Assembly: GCA_001464035.1 (NCBI GenBank) | Contig: LNEC01000011.1 | Span: 186,001-250,000, forward strand | DNA length: 64,000 bases | Direction of reading: 5' to 3' | Origin: Bradyrhizobiaceae bacterium Ga0074131 | Lineage (GTDB): Bacteria; Pseudomonadota; Alphaproteobacteria; Rhizobiales; Xanthobacteraceae | In this document: positions 26,007-33,807 of the stretch, piece by piece | How positions within the stretch are numbered: the first letter of the stretch is position 1 | Layout of the letters: every line of letters begins with the position of its first letter | Program-made: the position numbers and the translations under genes | Notes under the pieces: generated by a model | Seen by the model: the letters and a program-made list of their open reading frames with translations, nothing else | Told to the model about the DNA's origin: nothing | Database searches by the model: none

Positions 26007-28108
26007 CTGCGGCGTCCGCTCCACCACGTCACCACGAACTGCACCGCGAGACAGACTGCGAGCCACAACAAGATGGTGAGGCCGAGCGGCACGGCGTTCG
26101 ACCACGAGGCGTTCTTGGCGAAGTCCGCGATTTGCGCGCCCAGCGCAGCCATCACGACGATGCCGGGCGCCATGCCCAGCACGGTGCCGGCGAGAAAATC
26201 GGTCAGCTTCAACTGGCTGGCGCCGGCCAACACGTTGACGACCGAGAACGGCGCGACCGGCACCATCCTGATCATCGCCACCGCGAGCACGCCCTTGCCG
26301 ACGATGCGGCGCTGCACCCGCAAGGCGCGGGCGCCGAGCAGCGATTGCAGCCGCTTGTGGCCGAGAAAGCGGCCGATCATGAACAGCACCAGCGCACTTG
26401 CGAGCACACCGGCCGTGGCGCTCAAGGCGCCCATCCAGGGCCCCAGCGCCGCCGCCGTCGCGGCGATCAGGACGACCACCGGAAACACGACCAGTCCGCC
26501 GAGCACGAAAGCCGTCACCACGAACAGCGGCGCCAATGCCGACTGTGAATATCTAGAGATCACCGACGCGACATAACCGACGTCGGTATAGTCGCTCAGC
26601 GACGTAGCGTACCATGCCAGCGCCAGGCCGGCGAGCGCGGTCGCGGTGCCGGCCACCGCCAGCACGGTTCGCGGGGTCCACATCCGCCGCGCCGCGCGCT
26701 GCAGATTGAGCGGCTGCCGCGGATCCGCGATCGGCTGGATAATGCCGGTCACAGCGCCGAGCGGCGTCGCTTCGCAATCGATCGGCAGCAGGGCCCTGCC
26801 CGTGCCGGCAGCCGCGTGGCGATCGATGAATCCGAGCATGTCGTCCTCGTTGTCGGCGATCGTGTCTTCCTGAACCCCGCAAAAATGTCCAATCAGCCGG
26901 CGCCGCAGGCCGCGGATGAACTCACGGTGCTCCTCGCAGCCCGCCTCGAACGCCAGATCGCATTCGGTGTCCGCCCCCATCGAACGGTTATTGATGTTGG
27001 CCGAACCGACCCGCAGGAATCCGTCGTCGATGATCATGACCTTGCTGTGAATCATCACCGCAGCCGACGACTCCCCATCACGGACGGCCGGATAGAGAAT
27101 GCGCAGGCGGTCGGCGACCCCGGCCGCGGCAAACGGGTCGATGAAGCCGCCGCGGCCGCCATGCATCGCCTGCGATTCCAGCCACGACGAATGCGCCTTC
27201 GGCGTCACGATGAGGACGCGCAGCGCCGGCACGTCGGCCATCCGCCGCGCCAGCATCTCGGCGATCTCGGTGGCGCTGGTGAACTGATTTTCGATGTAAA
27301 TGAAGCGGCTCGCCGTGTTGATCGAGGCTTCGAACAAGCGCGCCACTTCGTCGGCGCCGCTGCACCCGGCGGTCTTCAACTCGGTCCGCGCGATGCCGGC
27401 CTGTATCTGCCTCGTCCCTTCCGGCGCAGAAGTGGGCCAGCGATTGCCCGCGACCGCTTCGCAAGCCTCCACCGTGCAGCCGGCCGCGTGCCACCGCGCC
27501 GTCGCGATCTCGCCGAGCGCGGCCGCGGCCTCACCCTCCACTATGCATTGCACGTCGTGGAACGGCGGATAGGACTTGCCGTCGGGGTCGCGGCGCATGG
27601 GATGGTCGAGAAGATGCTCGCTGGTATCCCACCGCCGGATCGTCAGGTCGAGCCCGCCGGAGAAGGCAACCGCGTTGTCGATCACGACAATCTTCTGATG
27701 CTGGGAGGATCCCAGCGGAAGGCTGGAGTCGAGGCCAAACTGAATTCGGCCGTCGCTTCCCGCCAGGAACTTTTCGCCGGAGTTCCACTCGCGCTCGACG
27801 GCATACAGCGCCGCGAAATCCCAGATCAGGATGTTGATCCGCAAGTCCGGCTTGAGCGCGAGCAACCCGGTCAGGAAAGGGCCGAGCGCGACCGGCAATC
27901 CGTCGTCGGCACGGCCGGACGGGCCGACCAAAGGCGTTTCGGAGTGGATGTCCCACCCAATGATGTGAACCTGCCGCTCCGCCAGCAGCAGCGCGTCCCT
28001 CAGCGCGCCGAAATACTCGGCAGCGTCGTTCAGGACGGCTATCCGGCTCGCTTGGCATCTCTTCCAGACGGTCTGGCCGGGGACAAGAATCGATGAACTC
28101 TGGAGCAG
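26003..28108 (-). CDS. phospholipase D-like protein fused to a VTT/DedA-type membrane domain
   Basis: Two HKD motifs are visible (HQKIVVID...GGLD and HSKVMIIDDGFLRVGSANI), marking a PLD-superfamily phosphodiesterase or cardiolipin-synthase-like enzyme. The C-terminal 200 residues are a multi-helix SNARE-associated/VTT domain (MIRMVPVAPFSVVNVLAGAS). The first standard start in the frame (TTG, 27931) falls inside conserved sequence: the frame continues upstream as IIGWDIHSETPLVGPSG and VWKRCQASRIAVLNDAAEY, which is normal PLD N-terminus. It is open to 28111, with a CTG at 28108 behind GAGGTGA. I therefore extend it and treat the start as non-canonical or damaged. About 701 residues. Confidence 0.85.
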   Translation of the reverse strand: MLQSSSILVPGQTVWKRCQASRIAVLNDAAEYFGALRDALLLAERQVHIIGWDIHSETPLVGPSGRADDGLPVALGPFLTGLLALKPDLRINILIWDFAALYAVEREWNSGEKFLAGSDGRIQFGLDSSLPLGSSQHQKIVVIDNAVAFSGGLDLTIRRWDTSEHLLDHPMRRDPDGKSYPPFHDVQCIVEGEAAAALGEIATARWHAAGCTVEACEAVAGNRWPTSAPEGTRQIQAGIARTELKTAGCSGADEVARLFEASINTASRFIYIENQFTSATEIAEMLARRMADVPALRVLIVTPKAHSSWLESQAMHGGRGGFIDPFAAAGVADRLRILYPAVRDGESSAAVMIHSKVMIIDDGFLRVGSANINNRSMGADTECDLAFEAGCEEHREFIRGLRRRLIGHFCGVQEDTIADNEDDMLGFIDRHAAAGTGRALLPIDCEATPLGAVTGIIQPIADPRQPLNLQRAARRMWTPRTVLAVAGTATALAGLALAWYATSLSDYTDVGYVASVISRYSQSALAPLFVVTAFVLGGLVVFPVVVLIAATAAALGPWMGALSATAGVLASALVLFMIGRFLGHKRLQSLLGARALRVQRRIVGKGVLAVAMIRMVPVAPFSVVNVLAGASQLKLTDFLAGTVLGMAPGIVVMAALGAQIADFAKNASWSNAVPLGLTILLWLAVCLAVQFVVTWWSGRRR

Positions 28109-28154
28109 GTGTCACCTCTGCGCAAACCGTGTCGGGGTATAGCCCCAAACGCAT

Positions 28155-28173
28155 GGGAACCCGCCGGGTTCCC
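28155..28173. other. short perfect inverted repeat
   Basis: GGGAACCC-GCC-GGGTTCCC, an 8-bp stem with a three-base loop in the gap between the phospholipase D gene and the metallo-hydrolase stop. It could end the transcript of the metallo-hydrolase gene (minus strand), but has no T-run. Confidence 0.4.
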
Positions 28174-28191
28174 CCCATCCGTCATTCTAGA

Positions 28192-29007
28192 CTAGGCCTG
28201 ATCACCCTTCAGAAGCTCGATGTACCGGGTCGCCGATCGCTCCAGCGCCGTCGCGCCACCGCTCATCACCTGGCGTCCCGGAAAGGCGCCGTAGATCCGG
28301 TCGAACTTCCAGGGCGCGAGGGTGTCGGCGATGCGGCGGACCGTCATGGCCGACAACGGCATCATGTTGGGATAGCTCCAGAGGAACGAGACCCGGCCGG
28401 GATCCGCCGCCACCTGCACGATATCGCCGCTCAGGATGGCGCCGCGTCCCCCTGCACCGCCAGCCCAATGCAGCACGGTCCCGCCAGCGAAATGACCGCC
28501 GATCCTGAGCAGCGTCACGCCATCGGCGATTGCCATGGTCTCGGCATGCCAGTGACGAATCGCGGGATCGGGACGCATGATCCACTCCGAATCCGCGGCA
28601 TGCAGATGGATCGGGCAGTCGAAGCGGCGCGCCCAATCCTGCATGCATGTATAATAATGGGGGTGCGAGATGGCGATCGCACGCAATCCGCCCAATGAAT
28701 CGATCAGTGCCCCGCTCGCATCGTCCAGCAACGCGATGCAGTCCCACAGGATGTTGCCGTCGTCGGTGCGCAGTAGCAGCGCGCGCTGGCCGATGGCGAA
28801 TTGCGGATGGGTGTGAATTTCAAACAGGCCGGTTTCGAGCTGCCGCCAGGCATTGACGTGTCCGCCGCCGAGGCTTTGCGGCGTAGTCCAGGTCTGTCCA
28901 CGTGATGGGACGAACTGGCGTTCGTCCTCGCAGATCGGGCAGCGCCGCGGCGGCTCGGCGGCATCCGGGTAGGAGGTGCCGCAGGCGCTGCAGATGTGAA
29001 TCGGCAT
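28192..29007 (-). CDS. metallo-beta-lactamase-fold protein with N-terminal zinc ribbon
   Basis: A 271-residue protein. It begins with a rubredoxin-like ribbon (CSACGTSYP...CPICEDE, residues 5-27), then an MBL-fold domain. The usual HxHxDH motif reads SHPHYYTCMQDW, so the second half of the metal site is lost. Later ligand positions (GGHFAGGTVLHW and ILSGDIVQV) remain. It may bind one metal or act differently from canonical hydrolases. A gene of this form is common in alphaproteobacteria but I know no assigned reaction. Confidence 0.8.
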   Translation of the reverse strand: MPIHICSACGTSYPDAAEPPRRCPICEDERQFVPSRGQTWTTPQSLGGGHVNAWRQLETGLFEIHTHPQFAIGQRALLLRTDDGNILWDCIALLDDASGALIDSLGGLRAIAISHPHYYTCMQDWARRFDCPIHLHAADSEWIMRPDPAIRHWHAETMAIADGVTLLRIGGHFAGGTVLHWAGGAGGRGAILSGDIVQVAADPGRVSFLWSYPNMMPLSAMTVRRIADTLAPWKFDRIYGAFPGRQVMSGGATALERSATRYIELLKGDQA

Positions 29008-29024
29008 CGAGCGTACTGCCCCTT

Positions 29025-29813
29025 TTAGAGATCACCGAGATCAGGCGGCTCGAACCAGTTCATCAGCGACAGACCGCCGTCGATCACGACGGCGGCCCCT
29101 GTGACATAGGCCGAAACCTTGTTCGACAGCACGGCCAGCGCCATTGGAGCGAGGTCTGTGGCCCGGCCGAGGCGGCCGAGCGGAATGTGTTTGGCCAGCG
29201 CCGGATCGGCCACGAATCCACCGGCGGCGACGGCGCCTGGCACCAGCGCGTTGACGCGGATTCCGTTGCGGCCCCACGTCCTGGCCAATTCCTTCACCAG
29301 CATGGCGAGCGCCGCCTTCGACGTCGAATAATGCGGCAGGTTGCGCGGTGTGCCCGCGTGAAGCGAGGTGACGAACAGAAACGAGCCGGGCCGTTTGGCG
29401 GCGATCAGCGGACGCGCCAGTTCGCGCGCGAGATAGAAACCGGCATCGACGTTGACCGCGCGCATCTGCGTCCACGTTTCGTCGCTGACGGCCATGACGT
29501 GGTCGGCCTCGCGCCGCGGCGGTGACGCGCTGTGAACGAAATGCGTCACCCGCCCGACTACGGACTGCGCGTGGGCCAGCAGCGCGTCGCGCGCGGCGTG
29601 ATCCGCGAGGTCGCCGACGAAGGGAAACGCCAGTTCCGGCCGCCGCGAGGTCTTGATCGCATCCGCGACCGTATCCGGGTTGACGTCGGCGAACACGGTT
29701 CGCACGCCCTCCCCGATCAGGGCTTGCGCAATGGCACGGCCGATGCCGTTGCCCGCGCCGGTGACCAGCGCCGCGTCGCGGGCGGGATCGAAGGGATCAT
29801 TCAAGAGGCTCAT
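29025..29813 (-). CDS. SDR family oxidoreductase
   Basis: A 262-residue classical short-chain dehydrogenase. TGAGNGIGRAIAQAL is the cofactor loop; the catalytic Ser and YxxxK lie in LFVTSLHAG and HYSTSKAALAML, and the C-terminus has AAVVIDGGLSLMNW. It would oxidise or reduce an alcohol or ketone with NAD(P). ATG 29813 is preferred over the TTG 18 bases upstream. It lies 17 bp upstream of the metallo-hydrolase gene, so the two are probably one transcript. Confidence 0.88.
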   Translation of the reverse strand: MSLLNDPFDPARDAALVTGAGNGIGRAIAQALIGEGVRTVFADVNPDTVADAIKTSRRPELAFPFVGDLADHAARDALLAHAQSVVGRVTHFVHSASPPRREADHVMAVSDETWTQMRAVNVDAGFYLARELARPLIAAKRPGSFLFVTSLHAGTPRNLPHYSTSKAALAMLVKELARTWGRNGIRVNALVPGAVAAGGFVADPALAKHIPLGRLGRATDLAPMALAVLSNKVSAYVTGAAVVIDGGLSLMNWFEPPDLGDL

Positions 29814-29849
29814 GCTACCAGGGACTCCCAAAAGGATTGCGATGAAATT

Positions 29850-29877
29850 CTAACCTGTTCCCGCGGTGTGCGCTCTC
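29850..29877. repeat. 28-bp dispersed repeat, copy 2
   Basis: Begins CTAACCTGTTCCCGCGG and matches 25291-25318 at 26 of 28 positions. Here it lies just upstream of the SDR gene start, so the two copies are not in equivalent positions relative to genes. Confidence 0.6.
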
Positions 29878-30063
29878 GAAAATGCGATTGCTCCCGGTGG
29901 CGCCGTGAAGACACCCGCTACTGTCAAGGCCCGGCCCAGCGCCCGCCGAGCCACAGAAGCCGAGATAATGGGAAAAAGGCGTCGCCACCGAGATGCGGCC
30001 GTCGATCAGCAGCGTCACGGGCGTCGAGCCGGCGGCTGGCGGCCCGCCCCGGTTCCCATGCGG

Positions 30064-30531
30064 TTACGGCTTACCGCGCGGCGTAAACACCTGGTTGCTG
30101 AAGGGCGACGCCTCAGGCACCCGCATCACGATGAAGCCGTGCTTGATCAACTGGTGGCAGGCGTTACACCCCGCGGTGAGTTCGCCGAATGTCCTGGCAA
30201 AGCGCCTACTGTCTCCAGCCGCGACGGCATCGCCGACCGCCTCCAGCGGCTTGACCATCGTGGTAACGTTGTCGACGGGAAGGTCCCCGTAAAGCGAGGC
30301 GGCTTCCACGAGACTGGCCTTGAGCAGGCGAAGTTCGTAGTTGGCGAGCTCCCAGTTGCGCGTCTGGCCGGCGAACCACAGCTTCATGTGCCGCATCTGC
30401 GCTGCGTTCATGATGTCGCCGAGCCGCGGAACGTACTGCCCATTCGCCGGCGGCTTGGCCCCGGATTGGGCGCTGGAGGCCAGCGGGAATGCGCAAACCA
30501 TGAGAACCCCGATCAATCCGCTTAATCTCAT
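30064..30531 (-). CDS. exported class II-type c cytochrome (cytochrome c'-like)
   Basis: A 155-residue protein with a Sec signal (LSGLIGVLMVCAFPLASSAQ) and a single haem site, CNACH, near residues 121-125, close to the C-terminus. The region before it is all-helical, which fits a class II four-helix cytochrome. It is expected in the periplasm, where such proteins move electrons or bind NO. A perfect FixK/FNR box and a well-placed -10 stand upstream, so it is probably induced under low oxygen. The open frame continues upstream, but the signal peptide fixes the ATG at 30531. Confidence 0.82.
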   Translation of the reverse strand: MRLSGLIGVLMVCAFPLASSAQSGAKPPANGQYVPRLGDIMNAAQMRHMKLWFAGQTRNWELANYELRLLKASLVEAASLYGDLPVDNVTTMVKPLEAVGDAVAAGDSRRFARTFGELTAGCNACHQLIKHGFIVMRVPEASPFSNQVFTPRGKP

Positions 30532-30562
30532 TGGACGGTCCAGCCTCGCTATTGATTTGGCC

Positions 30563-30568
30563 TTGTAG
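30563..30568 (-). promoter_or_regulatory. -10 element for the cytochrome gene
   Basis: CTACAA on the minus strand; its centre is about 31 bp from the centre of the FixK box, giving the -41.5 placement of class II FNR/FixK promoters. Confidence 0.55.
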
Positions 30569-30589
30569 CGATTCGCTGCCTGCGCCCTA

Positions 30590-30603
30590 TTGATGTCCAT
30601 CAA
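30590..30603 (-). promoter_or_regulatory. FixK/FNR box
   Basis: TTGATGTCCATCAA is a perfect TTGAT-N4-ATCAA palindrome, 59 bp before the ATG of the cytochrome gene. In Bradyrhizobium FixK2 binds such sites under microaerobic conditions. Confidence 0.8.
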
Positions 30604-30695
30604 TGTCCGCGCGGCTGGCCGAATCGACGGAAGGACATCGTGAGAGAATTTTCCTCTATGTGCTTGTGCTCGGAAAGAGCGGGCGCTCAAATGCA

Positions 30696-30733
30696 ATGAT
30701 CCGCCATAGCGCTCGGAGGCTGTGGCGGATCAT
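30696..30733. terminator. strong inverted repeat downstream of glnII
   Basis: The arms ATGATCCGCCA and TGGCGGATCAT form an 11-bp stem, extended inside by AGC/GCT, with about an 8-base loop. It lies 44 bp after the glnII stop and is the probable transcript end, though without a clear T-run. Confidence 0.5.
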
Positions 30734-30776
30734 GATGCGGCCCGCACGCCCCGCATCCGGGTCGAAAAACCAACGC

Positions 30777-31811
30777 TCAGGCCGCGGCCGCCTTGGCGGT
30801 GGGAACCGAAGCGATGGTCTTCAGGATCTGCGAAGCGATCTGGTAGGGGTCGCCTTGCGAGTTCGGCCGGCGATCTTCCAGATAGCCTCTGTAGCCGTTG
30901 TTGGCGAAGCTGTGCGGAACGCGGATCGAGGCGCCGCGGTCCGCGATGCCGTAGCTGAAGGTATCGATCGACGCCGTCTCGTGTTTGCCGGTCAGGCGCA
31001 GATGGTTGTCCGGTCCGTAAACCGCGATGTGATCGGCGCGGCTGGTCCTGAAGGCCTCCATCAGCTTCTCGAAATACTCCTTGCCGCCGACTTCGCGCAT
31101 GTAAGCGGTGGAGAAGTTGGCGTGCATGCCGGAGCCGTTCCAGTCGGTGTCGCCAAGCGGCTTGCAGTGATACTCGATGTCGATGCCATACGCCTCGGTC
31201 AACCGCTGCAACAGATAGCGAGCGATCCACATTTCGTCGGCAGCCTTCCGCGAGCCCTTGCCGAAGATCTGGAATTCCCACTGGCCCTTCGCGACTTCGG
31301 CGTTGATGCCCTCGTGGTTGATGCCGGCGGCAAGGCAGAGATCGAGATGCTTCTCGACGATCTCGCGGGCGACCGAACCGACATTCGAATAGCCGACGCC
31401 GGTGTAGTACGGCCCCTGGGGTGCCGGATAGCCTGATGTCGGAAAGCCCAGCGGACGGCCGTCCTTGTAGAAGAAATACTCCTGCTCGAAACCGAACCAG
31501 GCGCCTCCGTCGTCGAGAATGGTGGCGCGCTTGTTGGTGGCATGCGGGGTCTTGCCGTCGGGCATCATGACTTCGCACATCACCAGCGCGCCGTTGCTGC
31601 GCGCGGCATCCGGATAGACGGCGACCGGCTTGAGCACGCAATCCGAACTATGGCCTTCGGCCTGCAGGGTCGAGCTCCCGTCGAAGCCCCACAGCGGAAG
31701 CTGCTCCAGTGTCGGAAACGAATCGAATGGCTTGATCTGGGTCTTGCCGCGCAGATTCGGCGTCGGGGTGTATCCGTCGAGCCATATATACTCGAGCTTA
31801 TACTTGGTCAT
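30777..31811 (-). CDS. glnII: glutamine synthetase II (eukaryote-like)
   Basis: It makes glutamine from glutamate, ammonia and ATP in the cytoplasm. The 344-residue size and the motifs fit GSII, not the ~470-residue GSI: LEYIWLDGYTPTPNLRGKT at the start, WGFDGSSTLQAEGHSSDCVL, NKRATILDDGGAWFGFEQEY with the metal-binding Glu, GAGINHEG-like AAGINHEGINAEVAKGQWEF, and NGSGMHANFST. Rhizobial GSII supplements GSI and is nitrogen-regulated. That agrees with the -24/-12 promoter at 31906-31921. The divergent DUF2735 gene is its usual neighbour. Confidence 0.96.
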   Translation of the reverse strand: MTKYKLEYIWLDGYTPTPNLRGKTQIKPFDSFPTLEQLPLWGFDGSSTLQAEGHSSDCVLKPVAVYPDAARSNGALVMCEVMMPDGKTPHATNKRATILDDGGAWFGFEQEYFFYKDGRPLGFPTSGYPAPQGPYYTGVGYSNVGSVAREIVEKHLDLCLAAGINHEGINAEVAKGQWEFQIFGKGSRKAADEMWIARYLLQRLTEAYGIDIEYHCKPLGDTDWNGSGMHANFSTAYMREVGGKEYFEKLMEAFRTSRADHIAVYGPDNHLRLTGKHETASIDTFSYGIADRGASIRVPHSFANNGYRGYLEDRRPNSQGDPYQIASQILKTIASVPTAKAAAA

Positions 31812-31905
31812 CGAGCTCTCTCATGTTGATGATACGAAGGTGCGGAAACAGAAACCCTGTTGGTCGCCACACGCATATCCGGCCGCCATCGGCCGTGAAT
31901 TGCAA

Positions 31906-31921
31906 AGCAATTAAAGTGCCA
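31906..31921 (-). promoter_or_regulatory. sigma-54 (-24/-12) promoter for glnII
   Basis: On the minus strand TGGCACTTTAATTGCT matches TGGCAC-N5-TTGCW. Transcription would start about 85 bp before the glnII ATG. B. japonicum glnII is known to use a promoter of this class under nitrogen control. Confidence 0.8.
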
Positions 31922-32135
31922 GTCGCTTGATGCCGAGCGCTGCCCGGGCCGGTAAATCTTTCCCGCACCGGTCGGAAGATCAAAGATTTCGGGTGCGTCA
32001 AAGCCGCGCGCTCGCCGTTGCCGTCCAGGCTCCAGTGGGCCGACTAAAGGCCGGAAATCCGCCTGACAACGGAGCAGCCGGAGTTTCACCCCGCATCCGG
32101 ACTAATTCTGCGCCATCCGTGGGCAACATCGACTG

Positions 32136-32212
32136 CGAACGATTCCCCTCGTTCGGACCTTTGCCGACGGCTGATGCGTTAGCTACCCGGCCTCTGCTTT
32201 CCAGAGGGCAAA
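32136..32212 (+). other. structured stretch in the glnII/DUF2735 divergent region
   Basis: Contains CGAACGA-TTCCCC-TCGTTCG (32136-32155), then an outer stem TTTGCC (32160-32165)/GGCAAA (32207-32212) enclosing CCTCTG-CTTTC-CAGAGG (32191-32207). On the plus strand this could fold as an RNA in a DUF2735 leader. It lies upstream of the glnII promoter and so is not part of the glnII message. I match it to no known RNA family. Confidence 0.35.
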
Positions 32213-32317
32213 GCCACAGATGCCCAAAAACTATACAGCAAGTGATTTTCTTTTGATCATGTTGCACCTGCCGAGGGCACCAACGATATCAGGATCAATA
32301 ACCAATCCGGAACGAGT

Positions 32318-32333
32318 CGGGCGCACCATTGCT
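32318..32333 (+). promoter_or_regulatory. weak sigma-54-like promoter for the DUF2735 gene
   Basis: CGGGCGCACCATTGCT has GG and GC ten bases apart and a good -12 (TTGC), but a poor -24. Transcription would start about 20 bp before the ATG at 32365. Co-regulation with glnII makes it plausible. Confidence 0.3.
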
Positions 32334-32364
32334 CGCCGCGCCGTGCACCAGGAGACAAACCAAG

Positions 32365-32559
32365 ATGAATACAAACTCGAATCACGGGTCCGCCAGGATC
32401 TACCGATTCCCTGCCGGCGGCCGCTCGGCGCTCGGAGCACGGCATGAGGCCAAGGCCGTCACCGACCTTGCTCCGTCGCCCGCCAGCGAAGTGGCCGTCG
32501 GCGGCGCCTGGTACCACGACGCAGCGATCCAGGACTCCAAGCCTGTGCGAGAGCGCTAA
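32365..32559 (+). CDS. DUF2735 family small protein
   Basis: A 64-residue protein (MNTNSNHGSARIYRFPAGGR..., then VAVGGAWYHDAAIQDSKP). This is the DUF2735 pattern of rhizobial proteins encoded beside glnII. GGAG at 32351-32354 precedes the ATG. No transmembrane or signal segment. The function is unknown; the persistent link to glnII hints at a role in nitrogen assimilation. Confidence 0.82.
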   Translation: MNTNSNHGSARIYRFPAGGRSALGARHEAKAVTDLAPSPASEVAVGGAWYHDAAIQDSKPVRER

Positions 32560-32599
32560 TTCCGCGTGCAGATGCGATGCTGACGTACCCGGCTATCCG

Positions 32600-32908
32600 T
32601 CAATTGAGCTTGCAGGCCGTCACCGGCCGTTTGGCGTGCTTGAGCCGGGTCCCGGCCTGGCCGATCGTCAACGTGACGCCGCCGCCGGAATAACGCGAGC
32701 CCGACACAGCGAGGCGCCTGCCGAGCGTCACCGCTTTGCCATCGATCTGCAGATGCGCGCGCTTGTCATACTGGAAAAACCCGAACATCAACTGAGAGCC
32801 GTCGGCGCAGCGATAGTTCTGAAAGGTGGTCTGCGCCAGCACGGGGGAGCCGCCGACCGTCGCAAACCATGATGCCGTACCGAAAACAATGATCCTGCGC
32901 CGATTCAT
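32600..32908 (-). CDS. MliC-like exported protein (lysozyme inhibitor family)
   Basis: A 102-residue protein. The N-terminus (NRRRIIVFGTASWFATVGGS) is an export signal, possibly twin-arginine. The mature part follows the MliC layout: YRCADGSQLMFGFF near residue 31, RAHLQIDGKAVTLGRRL, SGSRYSGGGVTLTIGQAG, and a final TAC forming the expected disulfide with the first Cys. MliC proteins inhibit host c-type lysozyme at the cell envelope. No lipobox is seen, so the protein should be soluble in the periplasm. Confidence 0.75.
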   Translation of the reverse strand: MNRRRIIVFGTASWFATVGGSPVLAQTTFQNYRCADGSQLMFGFFQYDKRAHLQIDGKAVTLGRRLAVSGSRYSGGGVTLTIGQAGTRLKHAKRPVTACKLN

Positions 32909-33010
32909 CCCGGCCCCCCGCAACACCTGATTATTGACGAGCCGCTTCCCGTCGGGCGATAGGCCTGTTCCATCTTTTCTCCACCGCATGGGATGGCCTA
33001 GGCTGATACG

Positions 33011-33757
33011 ATGTCAGATTCCCCTGCCCGCCACCTCAACCTCGCCGGCGCCAGCAATTTTCGCGACCTCGGCGGCTATCCTGCCAGGGACGGCCGCGCC
33101 GTGCGCTGGCGGCAGATTTTCCGCTCCAATCATCTCGGCCACCTCACCGAAGCCGATATCAGGGTGCTTCGCAGCCTCGGTGTCCGGCGTGCATTCGATT
33201 TCCGCGGTACGGAGGAGCGCGTCGCCACGATCTGCGACGTTGAGGACATTGCGGTCCATTCGCTGCCGGTCGAGCCGACCGTGGTCGCGGCGCTGCGCGC
33301 GCGGCTCGCGACCGGCGTCCCGCTGTCATCGACCGACGCCCTGGAGGTGATGCGCGATTCCTACCGCAACTACGTGCGTCGGAACACGCCGAGCTTTCGC
33401 GCGCTGTTCGCCCATCTGGTCGGGGACCACGCGCCGCTGGTGATTCACTGCACCGCCGGCAAGGATCGCACCGGTTTCGCCTGTGCGCTGATCCTGCATG
33501 CGCTTGATGTGCCTGACCATCTGATCTCGGAGGATTATCTGCTCACCAACCGCTTCTACCGGCGCGACCCCTCCGCCAGCAGCGATCTCCCGGAGGAGGT
33601 CAGGCAGGTGCTGGCGTCGGTGCACACGTCATTCCTCGCCGCCGCGTTCGAGGCGATCGGCGACGACTATGGCAATCTCGAAAACTACTTCAGCGAGGGA
33701 TTGCGGCTCGGTGCGGCGGAACGCACCGAGTTGAAGGCACGCTATCTCGAATCATGA
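33011..33757 (+). CDS. tyrosine-protein phosphatase (lipid-phosphatase-like)
   Basis: A 248-residue protein with the P-loop VIHCTAGKDRTGFACALIL near residues 142-160, giving the CX5R active site. The N-terminal NFRDLGGYPARDGRAVRWRQ is typical of the Y_phosphatase3/LipA-type family, which removes phosphate from tyrosine or phosphoinositides. No signal peptide. A perfect palindrome overlaps its stop. Confidence 0.88.
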   Translation: MSDSPARHLNLAGASNFRDLGGYPARDGRAVRWRQIFRSNHLGHLTEADIRVLRSLGVRRAFDFRGTEERVATICDVEDIAVHSLPVEPTVVAALRARLATGVPLSSTDALEVMRDSYRNYVRRNTPSFRALFAHLVGDHAPLVIHCTAGKDRTGFACALILHALDVPDHLISEDYLLTNRFYRRDPSASSDLPEEVRQVLASVHTSFLAAAFEAIGDDYGNLENYFSEGLRLGAAERTELKARYLES

Positions 33758-33765
33758 TTCGAGAT
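33744..33765. other. 22-bp perfect palindrome over a stop codon
   Basis: ATCTCGAATCA followed directly by TGATTCGAGAT. The right arm begins with the TGA stop of the phosphatase gene. It may be a loop-poor hairpin terminator or a dimeric binding site. Confidence 0.5.
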
Positions 33766-33807
33766 GCCTCGTATTTGGTTGCGCGGTGACAGCTTGGCGC
33801 GTTTCCG

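Noticed and set aside
28155..28182. EcfG-type promoter starting at GGAAC
   Set aside because: The expected -10 (CGTT at 16-18 bases) is absent, and the GGAAC is part of a simple hairpin.
31860..31890. NifA upstream site for glnII (TGT-N10-ACA)
   Set aside because: The nearest TGT...ACA pair has an eight-base spacer, not ten.
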